The position numbers were made by a program, and so were the translations under genes. DNA of 64,000 nucleotides from Ariolimax columbianus. Its lineage: Eukaryota > Mollusca > Gastropoda > Stylommatophora > Arionidae. The notes beneath the pieces are model-generated. The model was given only the letters and a program-made list of their open reading frames with translations. It was not told the origin of the DNA and did no database searches. The DNA lies in assembly GCA_036924085.1 (NCBI GenBank), contig JAVGWX010000005.1:82016666-82080665 (forward strand). The letters are read 5' to 3'. This document shows positions 44,680 through 57,975 of the stretch, in pieces (position 1 is the first letter of the stretch; each line of letters starts with the position of its first letter).

Positions 44680-45135
44680 TCACCTTCTTGAGCGTCTTGA
44701 TGGCTTCCGCCTGAACAGCCAGAGGCCTTCCACCTGGCAGCGTCTACAGGCCTTTGCCTGAGCAACCAGAGCCCTTCCACCTGGCAGCGTCTTGAGGCCT
44801 TCCGCCTGAGCAAACAGAGGCCTTCCACCTTGCAGCGTCTTGAGGCCTCCGCCTGAGCAACCAGAGCCCTTCCACCTGGCAGCGTCTTGAGGCATTCCGC
44901 CTGAGCAAACAGAGGCCTTCCACCTTGCAGCGTCTTGAGGCCTCCGCCTGAGCAACCAGAGGCCTTCCACCTGGCAGCGTCTTGAGGCCTTCCGCATGAG
45001 CAACCAGAGGCCTTCCACCTGGCCGCGTCTTGAAGTCTTTTGCCTAAGCAACCAGAGCCCTTCCAACTGGCAGCCTTTTGAGGTCTTTGCCTGAGCAACC
45101 AGAGCCCTTCCACCTGGCAGCGTCTTGAGGAGTTC
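44680..45135. repeat. 48-bp minisatellite, about nine copies
   Basis: Unit ccagaggccttccacctggc, agcgtcttgaggccttccgc, ctgagcaa (48 bp; some copies 47). It is GC-rich compared with its surroundings. As 48 is a multiple of three, two minus frames read through it (166 and 165 codons), but copy-to-copy 1-bp changes move the repeat between frames, so it is not a protein repeat. Confidence 0.92.
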
Positions 45136-45199
45136 CACTTTAAAACCCAGAAGTCTTTCTTCGGGATCCGCTAGCAAGACATAATTTTCAACGTACTCA

Positions 45200-45540
45200 A
45201 CTTACAGGCATTGTCTCAAAGATTGATCACCGCCGCCTTTCATCTTCGGGTCACGTTGTTTGCCTTCCATGGGAAGTTCTAACCCACGAGATGCTCTAGT
45301 AGGCTGTAGGGGCGAGGCACGGGAAAAGGCCGTGCTTATCCTGGAGTCGTCCTCGCGACCGTCGTAGGTCGGAGCATCTGGCTAAAACAAATCGCCAGCG
45401 AATCCCCCCCCCCCCCCACACACACACAGAACTGCGGGCCGCCTGGAACGCGGCCACCAAACGTCGTCAAGGACATGGTCATTCGACGCGACGGGCCCTG
45501 GTCGCATAAACGTACTATTGATTGACCTGGCCGAATCCCT
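45200..45540. other. GC-rich stretch of unknown origin with a C14 run
   Basis: Distinctly richer in G+C and CpG than the window average, with gacgcgacgggccc, ggaacgcggccacc and a run of about 14 C at 45403-45417 followed by ACACACAC. No rRNA, tRNA or protein match was recognised. It could be the 5' end of a retroelement or a small CpG-rich region. Confidence 0.35.
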
Positions 45541-45732
45541 AATCTCGCCTCTTTAGTCTGACCAGGTGCTTATGTCTCCTTTTCTTGCTTTTATTGCAAA
45601 TGTCCAGAAAGAGTAAGTTTACTCTTTTTTATGCATTAGATTTCTTCATGCCTCAAGCGTGTGGAAGGCGATGTATTGGTGTGCTCTAGAAGGTTGAGCT
45701 TTGTTTGACTTCATTTCCGTATTTCTCACCAC

Positions 45733-45775
45733 TACAGAGATCACGTCGATTCCCCCACCTCATTAGCCAGGCTAA
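45733..45775 (+). repeat. Unknown dispersed repeat R3, copy 2
   Basis: Second copy of the short conserved block at 28036-28084. Confidence 0.5.
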
Positions 45776-46259
45776 TTTTCATGTTCATGCTAATGTTCAT
45801 CGGCTGATGCGTTTTCACAGTTGAGAAAATCACTGATATTTACGATAGCTGTTTCTACTAGCATGATTCGTTGCAACAACAGGGAATAATAGGATACGTT
45901 TAGAAGATCTTTGTCATTGAAATAGCACAAGATACGCGTTCATTGCGTTCAGCTGTAACGGCAGGAAGCTTGACATGAGGTCTAGTAAAGTGCAAGGAAT
46001 ATGCTGATCGTGCACTCAGACGCGATGATCACTGACATACGGCAAAGATCCAAGAAGAGGCGGATGAGATCAATTACATCACGTAAACGAGCAAGATGAT
46101 AACGGATAAAGAGAGCGACGATTTTTGGGAGCGAGGACGTAAGAACACATAAAAGGTATAACCGGAAGGCCGGAAGTCGATGAGACGGATGTGACGTCAC
46201 TGTAATAGAGGCATCGAAAGGAAATAGGAAGGGGACTCATAGGTAAACGGAAGTTCTAA

Positions 46260-46773
46260 GGTAGAAAACAGATTTTGATGGAGACTTCGGGAGAGGAGAA
46301 TGAAGGAGGGTGAGGAGCAGGAAAGTTACGAAAGTGTGTGAGGGGAGAGAATCAATGAGGGAGAGAGTGAGGAGTAGGGAGGAGAAGAAATAGTGTGAGG
46401 GGAGAGAATGAGGGAGAGTGAGGTGTAGGGAGGAGAAGAAAGAGTGTGAGAGGAGAGAATGAGGGAGAGTGTGAGGAGTATGGAGGAGAAAAAAGAGTGT
46501 GAGGGGAGAGAATGAGGCAGAGAGTGAGGAGTATAGAGGAGAAGAAAGAGTGTGAGGGAAGAGAATCAGGGAGAGAGTGAGGAGTAGGGAGGAGAAGAAA
46601 GAGTATGGGAGGAGAGAATGAGGGAGAGAGTGAGGAGTACGGTGGAGACGGAAGAGCCTGATGGGAGAGAGTAAAAGGAGGGAGAGAGTGTTGTAATGTG
46701 AGAGTAGAGAAACATATAAATATATAGATATATAGTGTGAAAGCGGGAGAGAGAGAGAGAGAGAGAGAGAGAG
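46260..46773. repeat. Purine-rich minisatellite of about 53-57 bp units and (GA)n run
   Basis: Eight or so copies built on gggagagagtgaggagtagg, gaggagaagaaagagtgtga, ggggagagaatga. Almost no pyrimidine but T occurs on the plus strand. It ends in a pure GA run at 46747-46773. Long polypurine tracts like this can form triplex DNA. Confidence 0.85.
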
Positions 46774-47049
46774 CTACACATTAGGTAATTTAGATAGTGA
46801 TACAAAATGGTGGAGCCCAAGAATATATTCATTTGTGTGAGAGATATAGAAAGTCATGAACGGATAGACAGGAAAACAGACAAACATGCAGCTAAACAGA
46901 CAAATAGGACAGACAGACAGACCGAAAGCCGGACAGACAGACAGACGGAGAGATGGATAGATCGATGGTTGATGGATGGATAGATAGACAGACAGTCGGA
47001 TATATGGACGGACGGACAGTCGCACGTACGGATAGACGATAGATAGATT

Positions 47050-48697
<1,648 letters not shown>

Positions 48698-51001
48698 ATA
48701 TTTAGATAAGAGATCCATACATAGAAATATAGATACTAGATAAAGAGACAGTGGGAAAAAAAAAGAGAGTGAGAAAGCGGTACGGAAAGAGCGAAAGATC
48801 AGAGACAGAGGGAAAGAGCAATACGGAGAGAAAGATGATAAAAATACAATACATATTTTTCCGCTTTTTTGTTAAAAAAATTCTCATTTTTATTTATATA
48901 AAGTGGTGCTGATCAGTTTCAACCTGCAGGATCACATTTGTGGAAGTAAGTTTGCTCAACATTTAAAACCTGGAGGATCACATTTGTGGAAGTCACTGAG
49001 TCTGCAGGTAACTTAACTGTTGGTTCCATATAATGCATAGTGTTACCGCTAGAGTTGACGTCTTTACAGAAAATAACTTTCCGAGCATTTCATATCTATG
49101 GTATAACATTGCTAGAACCATGCCAAACCCTCTGTAGTCACCTTTTACGACATGCTTGTTAGATTATAAGCAACCGTATGCATTTCAACCAGGTGACCAA
49201 TCAGGTTTAGACTGTAATTTGGTAACCATGCACAGGTAAATATCGAAAGCGTTGCTATGAAACGTATAATCACATTTAGATTATATAGGTGGTGACCCGG
49301 AATCTAATCAAACATGACCCATAATATACCTTTGAATGAATTACACTTAAATTATATTTTAAATTATGGAAGAGGAACATCTAAATTAGATACAAGACAT
49401 AATATTATGTGCAGATAATTATTTCAGACATCATTCGCACAAGAGCGTCTAAAAGCAGTTCATACGGTATATGAAAACATGAAAGCATCCAGTAAACCTG
49501 TGATCAGTGCATGGGTTGTCAAGTTAAGGTCTTGTGGGACTGTGGCTAATATCCATACAAAATGGATGACCGTGCATTAGAAATATTGTAGAGATGTATG
49601 TATCAATCCCAGGAACAAATTTGTACAGCGCATGAGGAAATACACAGCGTTGAAAGGAAGTCATTTGAAACAAATACCTGCCACTTTGAGTCAGGAAATT
49701 ATTGGGTCGTATAATGTCCATGTTTAAGTATCCTTATTTGATCAAAATGATTTATTCGTTCTGCAGTGTTAATACACAAACACATCAAGTAATATGTTTC
49801 CTACTTTGGAAACTTGACGAATAAGTTGCTCTACTTCTTAGAAATGAGCACATATTCTGTTGTTATTTATTTATTTTTCTTTTGTTATTTAATAAAGTAT
49901 AGAAAATGGAAAAGGATGTCACATAAACACAAATAATTAGAAAACAAATAAGGTTTTACATTTTTCAATGGGAAAGCGTTATTTGTGGTGCCAGATCGGG
50001 TCAGAAATACACAATTAAGTTAACCACAACTAAAATATATTCATCGAATAAAATCTACAAATCAACTAAAAATTCATAAATAAAATAAACAAGATTTCTC
50101 AATTGGTGTTCCGTGTAACTTAGTTGTTAGCTAGAGACGAGATTGAACAACAAAAAGATCTCACTATTTAGTCTGTGTTGGTAGATGTGTGTAGAGACTG
50201 ATCAGTTGCATATGCACATGTGTAGTAAACAGAATATCTCTTGTCAATCAATACTACGAATGTACTTTTATCAATCAATTTGAGTAGCTTGCCTATTCCG
50301 CATTGTCAGAAAATGTTGTTGTTGTGTATAATGATTCATCTGCTATGCATGGATAAAAAATTACTAAAGAGGGTTATGTTTGGGGCTCATTATCACATAC
50401 AGTAAAAGAATCATTGCTATTCTCATCAGACACTGCAATTGTCCCACGCTGCTTCTTGTGAAGGCAATTGCTGTAGTTAAAAACTATACTTCACAAATTA
50501 ATGAAACGAATAGTTACACACGCGTGGACACATGCTTACTATTAAAGGGACCTATCCCAGTGGTAGCCTGTGTGTCACATTGGAGCGTCAAGACAAATGA
50601 GCACACCCGTGGACACAGGTTTACTATAAAAGGGACCTGTCCTAGTGGTGGCCTTGCTAAATAGTTATACTTACAACTTACTGATTACGTCAATGTACCT
50701 TTGATCCGTTTTTAAATCTCACTTTTTCGCTCAAGTGAATTCTAGGCTACCACTATGTCTTTCCCACATACACGATGACTGTAACACAGTACTTTGTACT
50801 GGCTGTTTCAGTAGCAGTGGTTTTAAATGGAAGGTTGCTAGCCCCATTCACAAACTTCTTTAGTGAAATGCCACGAAATGCCTGGAAGGTTACAGTGGCC
50901 TAACCCTATTGAACCAGGGTGACCTTGGTCTAACGATATAATAATCTGTAAGCAGGGATTTCTAATGACGCCACAATTATTTTCCAGCATTTACCCAGCT
51001 C
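48698..51001. other. No recognisable gene
   Basis: About 2.3 kb of A+T-rich DNA. Small duplications such as ggatcacatttgtggaagt (48930 and 48974) and the pair of gtggacac...actattaaaggg / gtggacac...actataaaaggg words at 50523 and 50610 are present. No coding region or RNA gene is supported. Confidence 0.4.
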
Positions 51002-51448
51002 AAAAACAGTGAGCAATGCTGGTGTGTTCTACCCACTGTAAGGAACAAAAACAGTGAGCAATGCTGGTCAATTCTACGCACTGTAACGAACAGAAACATT
51101 GAGCAATGCTGGTCAATTCTACCCACTGTAAGGAACAAAAACATTGAGCAATGCTGGTCAATTCAACCCACTGTAAGGAACAAAATCAGTGAGCAATGCT
51201 GGTCAATTCTACCCACTGTAAGGAACAAAAACAGTGAGCAATGCTGGTCAATTCTACGCACTGTAACGAACAGAAACATTGAGCAATGCTGGTCAATTCT
51301 ACCCACTGTAAGGAACAAAAACATTGAGCAATGCTGGTCAATTCTACCCACTGTAAGGAACAAAAGCAGTGAGCAATGCTGGTCAATTCTACCCACTGTG
51401 GGGAACAAAAACAGTGAGAAATGCTGGTCTGTTCTACCCATTGTAAGG
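51002..51448. repeat. 45-bp minisatellite, ten copies, with a 180-bp higher-order repeat
   Basis: Unit aaaaacagtgagcaatgctg, gtcaattctacccactgtaa, ggaac. A variant pair (ctacgcactgtaacgaacag then aaacattgagc) appears at about 51070 and again 180 bp later at 51250, so blocks of four units were duplicated. The array stops 39 bp before the 55-bp satellite. Confidence 0.92.
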
Positions 51449-51486
51449 ATAACACGACACGCTTCATCATTTACTTATTACTCCAA

Positions 51487-54400
51487 AAAGTTGGGTATAG
51501 GTACAACGCGACTTTTGGTTTACTCTAACCTGTCACTCCATGTGGTGGGGTATATCTCCAACACGACATTTAGTTTACTCTAACCTGTCACTCCATGTGG
51601 TGGGGTATATCTCCAACACGACATTTAGTTTACTCTAACCTGTCACTCCATGTGGTGGGGTTTATCTCCAACACGACATTTGGTTTACTCTAACCTGTCA
51701 CTCCATGTGGCGGGGTTTATCTCCAACACGACATTTGGTTTACTCTAACCTGTCACTCCATGTGGTGGGGTTTATCTCCAACACGACATTTGGTTTACTC
51801 TAACCTGTCACTCCATGTGGTGGGATATATCTCCAACACGACATTTGGTTTACTCTAACCTGTCACTCCATGTGGTGGGGTTTATCTCCAACACGACATT
51901 TGGTTTACTCTAACCTGTCACTCCATGTGGTGGGGTTTATCTCCAACACGACATTTGGTTTACTCTAACCTGTCACTCCATGTGGTGGGGTTTATCTCCA
52001 ACACGACATTTGGTTTACTCTAACCTGTCACTCCATGTGGTGGGGTATATCTCCAACACGACATTTGGTTTACTCTAACCTGTCACTCCATGTGGTGGGG
52101 TTTATCTCCAACACGACATTTGGTTTACTCTAACCTGTCACTCCATGTGGTGGGGTTTATCTCCAACACGACATTTGGTTTACTCTAACCTGTCACTCCA
52201 TGTGGTGGGGTTTATCTCCAACACGACATTTGGTTTACTCTAACCTGTCACTCCATGTGGTGGGGTTTATCTCCAACACGACATTTGGTTTACTCTAACC
52301 TGTCACTCCATGTGGTGGGGTTTATCTCCAACACGACATTTGGTTTACTCTAACCTGTCACTCCATGTGGTGGGGTTTATCTCCAACACGACATTTGGTT
52401 TACTCTAACCTGTCACTCCATGTGGTGGGGTTTATCTCCAACACGACATTTGGTTTACTCTAACCTGTCACTCCATGTGGTGGGGTTTATCTCCAACACG
52501 ACATTTGGTTTACTCTAACCTGTCACTCCATGTGGTGGGGTTTATCTCCAACACGACATTTGGTTTACTCTAACCTGTCACTCCATGTGGTGGGGTTTAT
52601 CTCCAACACGACATTTGGTTTACTCTAACCTGTCACTCCATGTGGTGGGGTTTATCTCCAACACGACATTTGGTTTACTCTAACCTGTCACTCCATGTGG
52701 TGGGGTTTATCTCCAACACGACATTTGGTTTACTCTAACCTGTCACTCCATGTGGTGGGGTTTATCTCCAACACGACATTTGGTTTACTCTAACCTGTCA
52801 CTCCATGTGGTGGGGTTTATCTCCAACACGACATTTGGTTTACTCTAACCTGTCACTCCATGTGGTGGGGTTTATCTCCAACACGACATTTGGTTTACTC
52901 TAACCTGTCACTCCATGTGGTGGGGTTTATCTCCAACACGACATTTGGTTTACTCTAACCTGTCACTCCATGTGGTGGGGTTTATCTCCAACACGACATT
53001 TGGTTTACTCTAACCTGTCACTCCATGTGGTGGGGTTTATCTCCAACACGACATTTGGTTTACTCTAACCTGTCACTCCATGTGGTGGGGTTTATCTCCA
53101 ACACGACATTTGGTTTACTCTAACCTGTCACTCCATGTGGTGGGGTTTATCTCCAACACGACATTTGGTTTACTCTAACCTGTCACTCCATGTGGTGGGG
53201 TTTATCTCCAACACGACATTTGGTTTACTCTAACCTGTCACTCCATGTGGCGGGGTTTATCTCCAACACGACATTTGGTTTACTCTAACCTGTCACTCCA
53301 TGTGGTGGGGTTTATCTCCAACACGACATTTGGTTTACTCTAACCTGTCACTCCATGTGGTGGGGTTTATCTCCAACACGACATTTGGTTTACTCTAACC
53401 TGTCACTCCATGTGGTGGGGTTTATCTCCAACACGACATTTGGTTTACTCTAACCTGTCACTCCATGTGGTGGGGTTTATCTCCAACACGACATTTGGTT
53501 TACTCTAACCTGTCACTCCATGTGGTGGGGTTTATCTCCAACACGACATTTGGTTTACTCTAACCTGTCACTCCATGTGGTGGGGTTTATCTCCAACACG
53601 ACATTTGGTTTACTCTAACCTGTCACTCCATGTGGTGGGGTTTATCTCCAACACGACATTTGGTTTACTCTAACCTGTCACTCCATGTGGTGGGGTTTAT
53701 CTCCAACACGACATTTGGTTTACTCTAACCTGTCACTCCATGTGGTGGGGTTTATCTCCAACACGACATTTGGTTTACTCTAACCTGTCACTCCATGTGG
53801 TGGGGTTTATCTCCAACACGACATTTGGTTTACTCTAACCTGTCACTCCATGTGGTGGGGTTTATCTCCAACACGACATTTGGTTTACTCTAACCTGTCA
53901 CTCCATGTGGTGGGGTTTATCTCCAACACGACATTTGGTTTACTCTAACCTGTCACTCCATGTGGTGGGGTTTATCTCCAACACGACATTTGGTTTACTC
54001 TAACCTGTCACTCCATGTGGTGGGGTTTATCTCCAACACGACATTTGGTTTACTCTAACCTGTCACTCCATGTGGTGGGGTTTATCTCCAACACGACATT
54101 TGGTTTACTCTAACCTGTCACTCCATGTGGTGGGGTTTATCTCCAACACGACATTTGGTTTACTCTAACCTGTCACTCCATGTGGTGGGGTTTATCTCCA
54201 ACACGACATTTGGTTTACTCTAACCTGTCACTCCATGTGGTGGGGTTTATCTCCAACACGACATTTGGTTTACTCTAACCTGTCACTCCATGTGGTGGGG
54301 TTTATCTCCAACACGACATTTGGTTTACTCTAACCTGTCACTCCATGTGGTGGGGTTTATCTCCAACACGACATTTGGTTTACTCTAACCTGTCACTCCA

Positions 54401-55951
54401 TGTGGTGGGGTTTATCTCCAACACGACATTTGGTTTACTCTAACCTGTCACTCCATGTGGTGGGGTTTATCTCCAACACGACATTTGGTTTACTCTAACC
54501 TGTCACTCCATGTGGTGGGGTTTATCTCCAACACGACATTTGGTTTACTCTAACCTGTCACTCCATGTGGTGGGGTTTATCTCCAACACGACATTTGGTT
54601 TACTCTAACCTGTCACTCCATGTGGTGGGGTTTATCTCCAACACGACATTTGGTTTACTCTAACCTGTCACTCCATGTGGCGGGGTTTATCTCCAACACG
54701 ACATTTGGTTTACTCTAACCTGTCACTCCATGTGGTGGGGTTTATCTCCAACACGACATTTGGTTTACTCTAACCTGTCACTCCATGTGGTGGGGTTTAT
54801 CTCCAACACGACATTTGGTTTACTCTAACCTGTCACTCCATGTGGTGGGGTTTATCTCCAACACGACATTTGGTTTACTCTAACCTGTCACTCCATGTGG
54901 TGGGGTTTATCTCCAACACGACATTTGGTTTACTCTAACCTGTCACTCCATGTGGTGGGGTTTATCTCCAACACGACATTTGGTTTACTCTAACCTGTCA
55001 CTCCATGTGGTGGGGTTTATCTCCAACACGACATTTGGTTTACTCTAACCTGTCACTCCATGTGGTGGGGTTTATCTCCAACACGACATTTGGTTTACTC
55101 TAACCTGTCACTCCATGTGGTGGGGTTTATCTCCAACACGACATTTGGTTTACTCTAACCTGTCACTCCATGTGGTGGGGTTTATCTCCAACACGACATT
55201 TGGTTTACTCTAACCTGTCACTCCATGTGGTGGGGTTTATCTCCAACACGACATTTGGTTTACTCTAACCTGTCACTCCATGTGGTGGGGTTTATCTCCA
55301 ACACGACATTTGGTTTACTCTAACCTGTCACTCCATGTGGTGGGGTTTATCTCCAACACGACATTTGGTTTACTCTAACCTGTCACTCCATGTGGTGGGG
55401 TTTATCTCCAACACGACATTTGGTTTACTCTAACCTGTCACTCCATGTGGTGGGGTTTATCTCCAACACGACATTTGGTTTACTCTAACCTGTCACTCCA
55501 TGTGGTGGGGTTTATCTCCAACACGACATTTGGTTTACTCTAACCTGTCACTCCATGTGGTGGGGTTTATCTCCAACACGACATTTGGTTTACTCTAACC
55601 TGTCACTCCATGTGGTGGGGTTTATCTCCAACACGACATTTGGTTTACTCTAACCTGTCACTCCATGTGGTGGGGTTTATCTCCAACACGACATTTGGTT
55701 TACTCTAACCTGTCACTCCATGTGGTGGGGTTTATCTCCAACACGACATTTGGTTTACTCTAACCTGTCACTCCATGTGGTGGGGTTTATCTCCAACACG
55801 ACATTTGGTTTACTCTAACCTGTCACTCCATGTGGTGGGGTTTATCTCCAACACGACATTTGGTTTACTCTAACCTGTCACTCCATGTGGTGGGGTTTAT
55901 CTCCAACACGACATTTGGTTTACTCTAACCTGTCACTCCATGTGGTGGGGT
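51487..55951. repeat. 55-bp satellite, about 81 copies, almost uniform
   Basis: Unit tggtttactctaacctgtca, ctccatgtggtggggtttat, ctccaacacgacatt (55 bp). The first units vary (gtatatctcc, atttagt), after which copies are practically identical for 4 kb; the only marker variants seen are tggcgggg at 51709, 53249 and 54679 and ggggtatat at 52041. It ends sharply at ggggtaactgtcc (55951). Confidence 0.97.
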
Positions 55952-56641
55952 AACTGTCCAACATTACTTTTCATGTCTTTGTTCTACCTTGTCCATGTCA
56001 AGTGTACTGCATTTGTGTATTAAAAATGTCGTTGTGGATGGGAGTAAGAAATGGAAAGGGGGTAAGGGGGTGGTACACCATTACTTAACTGTGTTTGGGC
56101 ACCAGGTGCAATCAATCCTGCCCAGGACATGCGATTAGATCCCACGCTATAGATATAGCAGGCCACTAGAAAAATAAAAGACCACATTTACACTTCATGA
56201 TATAATAGGTGCGACTACATGAAGGTATGTAAACTGCCACTTTAGCAACATACACATTATTTCCATAAGGCAATCCTAAACTTTATTGTGAGCCGAAATG
56301 GCGAGACAAGATGGGAGAAAGTTTAATTGTATAAGTTTGTTGTGTCTCTGTGGCCTGCCCGTATGCGCTGAGTGACCTGAATACAGTTTGAATGATAACT
56401 TGCGTCACTGGCATTTCAATGACATTTAATCAATGAAGACACATTCTCATATCCTGCATTATCAATACAAGAAAACAGAAAATAAAGAGAAGGTTTGACA
56501 TTGAAGACTTCGTTGCATGGAGTTAAGGATCGACATTAAGAGCGTGATAAACAGGCGCATGTCCAAAATTTAAGTAAGGGATACAAACCAAACCTGAGTG
56601 GTTTTTCAGGAGTGTTCTATGTATGCCGGAGACGAGAATAA
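55952..56641. other. No recognisable gene
   Basis: Flank of the satellite; the first 80 bp keep faint satellite-like wording (ctaccttgtccatgtcaagt). Nothing else is supported. Confidence 0.35.
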
Positions 56642-57060
56642 ACTACTGCCAAACTGACATCATGTCGTTAGAGTTGACTAATATTAATGTACAATAGAAT
56701 GTGTGTGTGTGAAAAAAAAGAGAATATACTACTGCCATACTGACATCATGTCGTTAGAGTTGACTAATATTAATGTAGAATATTATGTGTGTGTGTGAAG
56801 AAAAAGAGAATATACTACTGCCACACTGACATCATGTCGTTAGTGTTGACTAATATTAATGTAGAATATTATGTGTGTGTGTGAAGAAAAAGAGAATATA
56901 CTATTGCCACACTGACATCATGTCCTTAGAGGAGATTAATGTAAATGTAGAAGATTATATACATGTATGTGTTTGTATGGGCATGTACGTATGTGTGTGT
57001 ATGTGTGTGTATGTGTGGGTATGTGTGGGTATGTGTGTGTGTGTATGTATGGTGATTATT
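56642..57060. repeat. 86-bp minisatellite (four copies) and TG-rich run
   Basis: Copies start at 56642, 56728, 56814 and 56900 with actactgcc-actgacatcatg. Each holds its own gtgtgtgtgtg core. From about 56960 the sequence turns into an imperfect TGTATG/TGTG microsatellite that ends at the left border of the LINE at 57061. Confidence 0.88.
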
Positions 57061-57975
57061 TGATTGCTGCTGAGAAGCGGGGAGTCCTTACCAAGTTTAG
57101 GCCATGGGTACAGCTAACTATGGAGCCAGTCCTAAGGCACATATGACATCTCTATAGTGTGGTTGAACTCCTTCACCATATGTCTTATCTCTGTCTCATC
57201 CAACTACTTGATATGGCAATACTGTACTCCATCAGGACCTGATACAGTGTTTTTGCTTGTACGTGAGCTATTTACGACCTCCGCCTCGATGATAAGGTCT
57301 ACATAATCGTCTCCCCTGATAGCTGCGTCTAAGATGCCATTCCGAGTTTCCTGACGTGCATCGCCTTTGTCAGTCTGGGCAACATATCAACTGAAAAAAA
57401 ACTCAGACCCTTCTCTTCATCTGTCTTTAGAAGCCTTCCTGTGGTTTCTTGAATGGTGAAGATAAGCTGGATTGTAGTCTTTCCATTCATCTTTCGATGT
57501 ATGTGCCAGAACTTCTGGAGGGTATTATCATTACCCACACCTGTGATGAACTCCTCCCATTGCTCGCTTTTGGACTCCCTAGCTAACGCTTTGAATGCAT
57601 TGGAAGCTTTGCGTTTCACCTCCTTCTCCTTGTTCAATGCGTCGACATTAATACCAGCTGTCTTTCTGGCTTTTCGCCAATCCTTTGTTGCCGCATCCTT
57701 TTCTCTCCAGGCAGTCTCAGCAGCTTGAGTCCACCAGGGTGATTTGACAAATGGGGATCTAGTGGTCATGCGTCCGGTCGTCTAGCACAGCTTATTCACT
57801 ACATTACCCTGTTCGTACGTATATCTGAACACCTGTTTGGCTTTCCGGTGTTTAGTGTGTTTTCCTCTGGTTATAAGTACGACACACGGCAGGTGGTCGC
57901 TCTCTTGTGCCCTAATACGTGTGGATGGAGCAACATCACTGGGTATAAGAGCCAGGTGCTGTTCACCACAGTAAA
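57061..57975 (-). pseudogene. RNase H-type LINE (family H), inverted 5' segment
   Basis: On the minus strand from about 57975 down: IPSDVAPSTRIRAQESDHLP (endonuclease end with its SDH motif), a basic stretch, then at 57769 SPFVKSPWWTQAAETAWREK, DAATKDWRKARKTAG, the EKEVKRKASNAFKALARE linker, and KFWHIHRKMNGK. Then comes NTVSGPDGVQYCHI (first RT motif GPDG) at about 57210. So it spans endonuclease end to RT start. It sits head to head with the rest of the element on the plus strand, as expected from twin priming. It has two or more frame breaks. Confidence 0.78.

Noticed and set aside
44613..45177. Two overlapping frames of about 165 codons that could be a repeat protein
   Set aside because: The 48-bp unit has 1-bp length changes that move the repeat between frames, and no start context or flanking coding sequence is visible.
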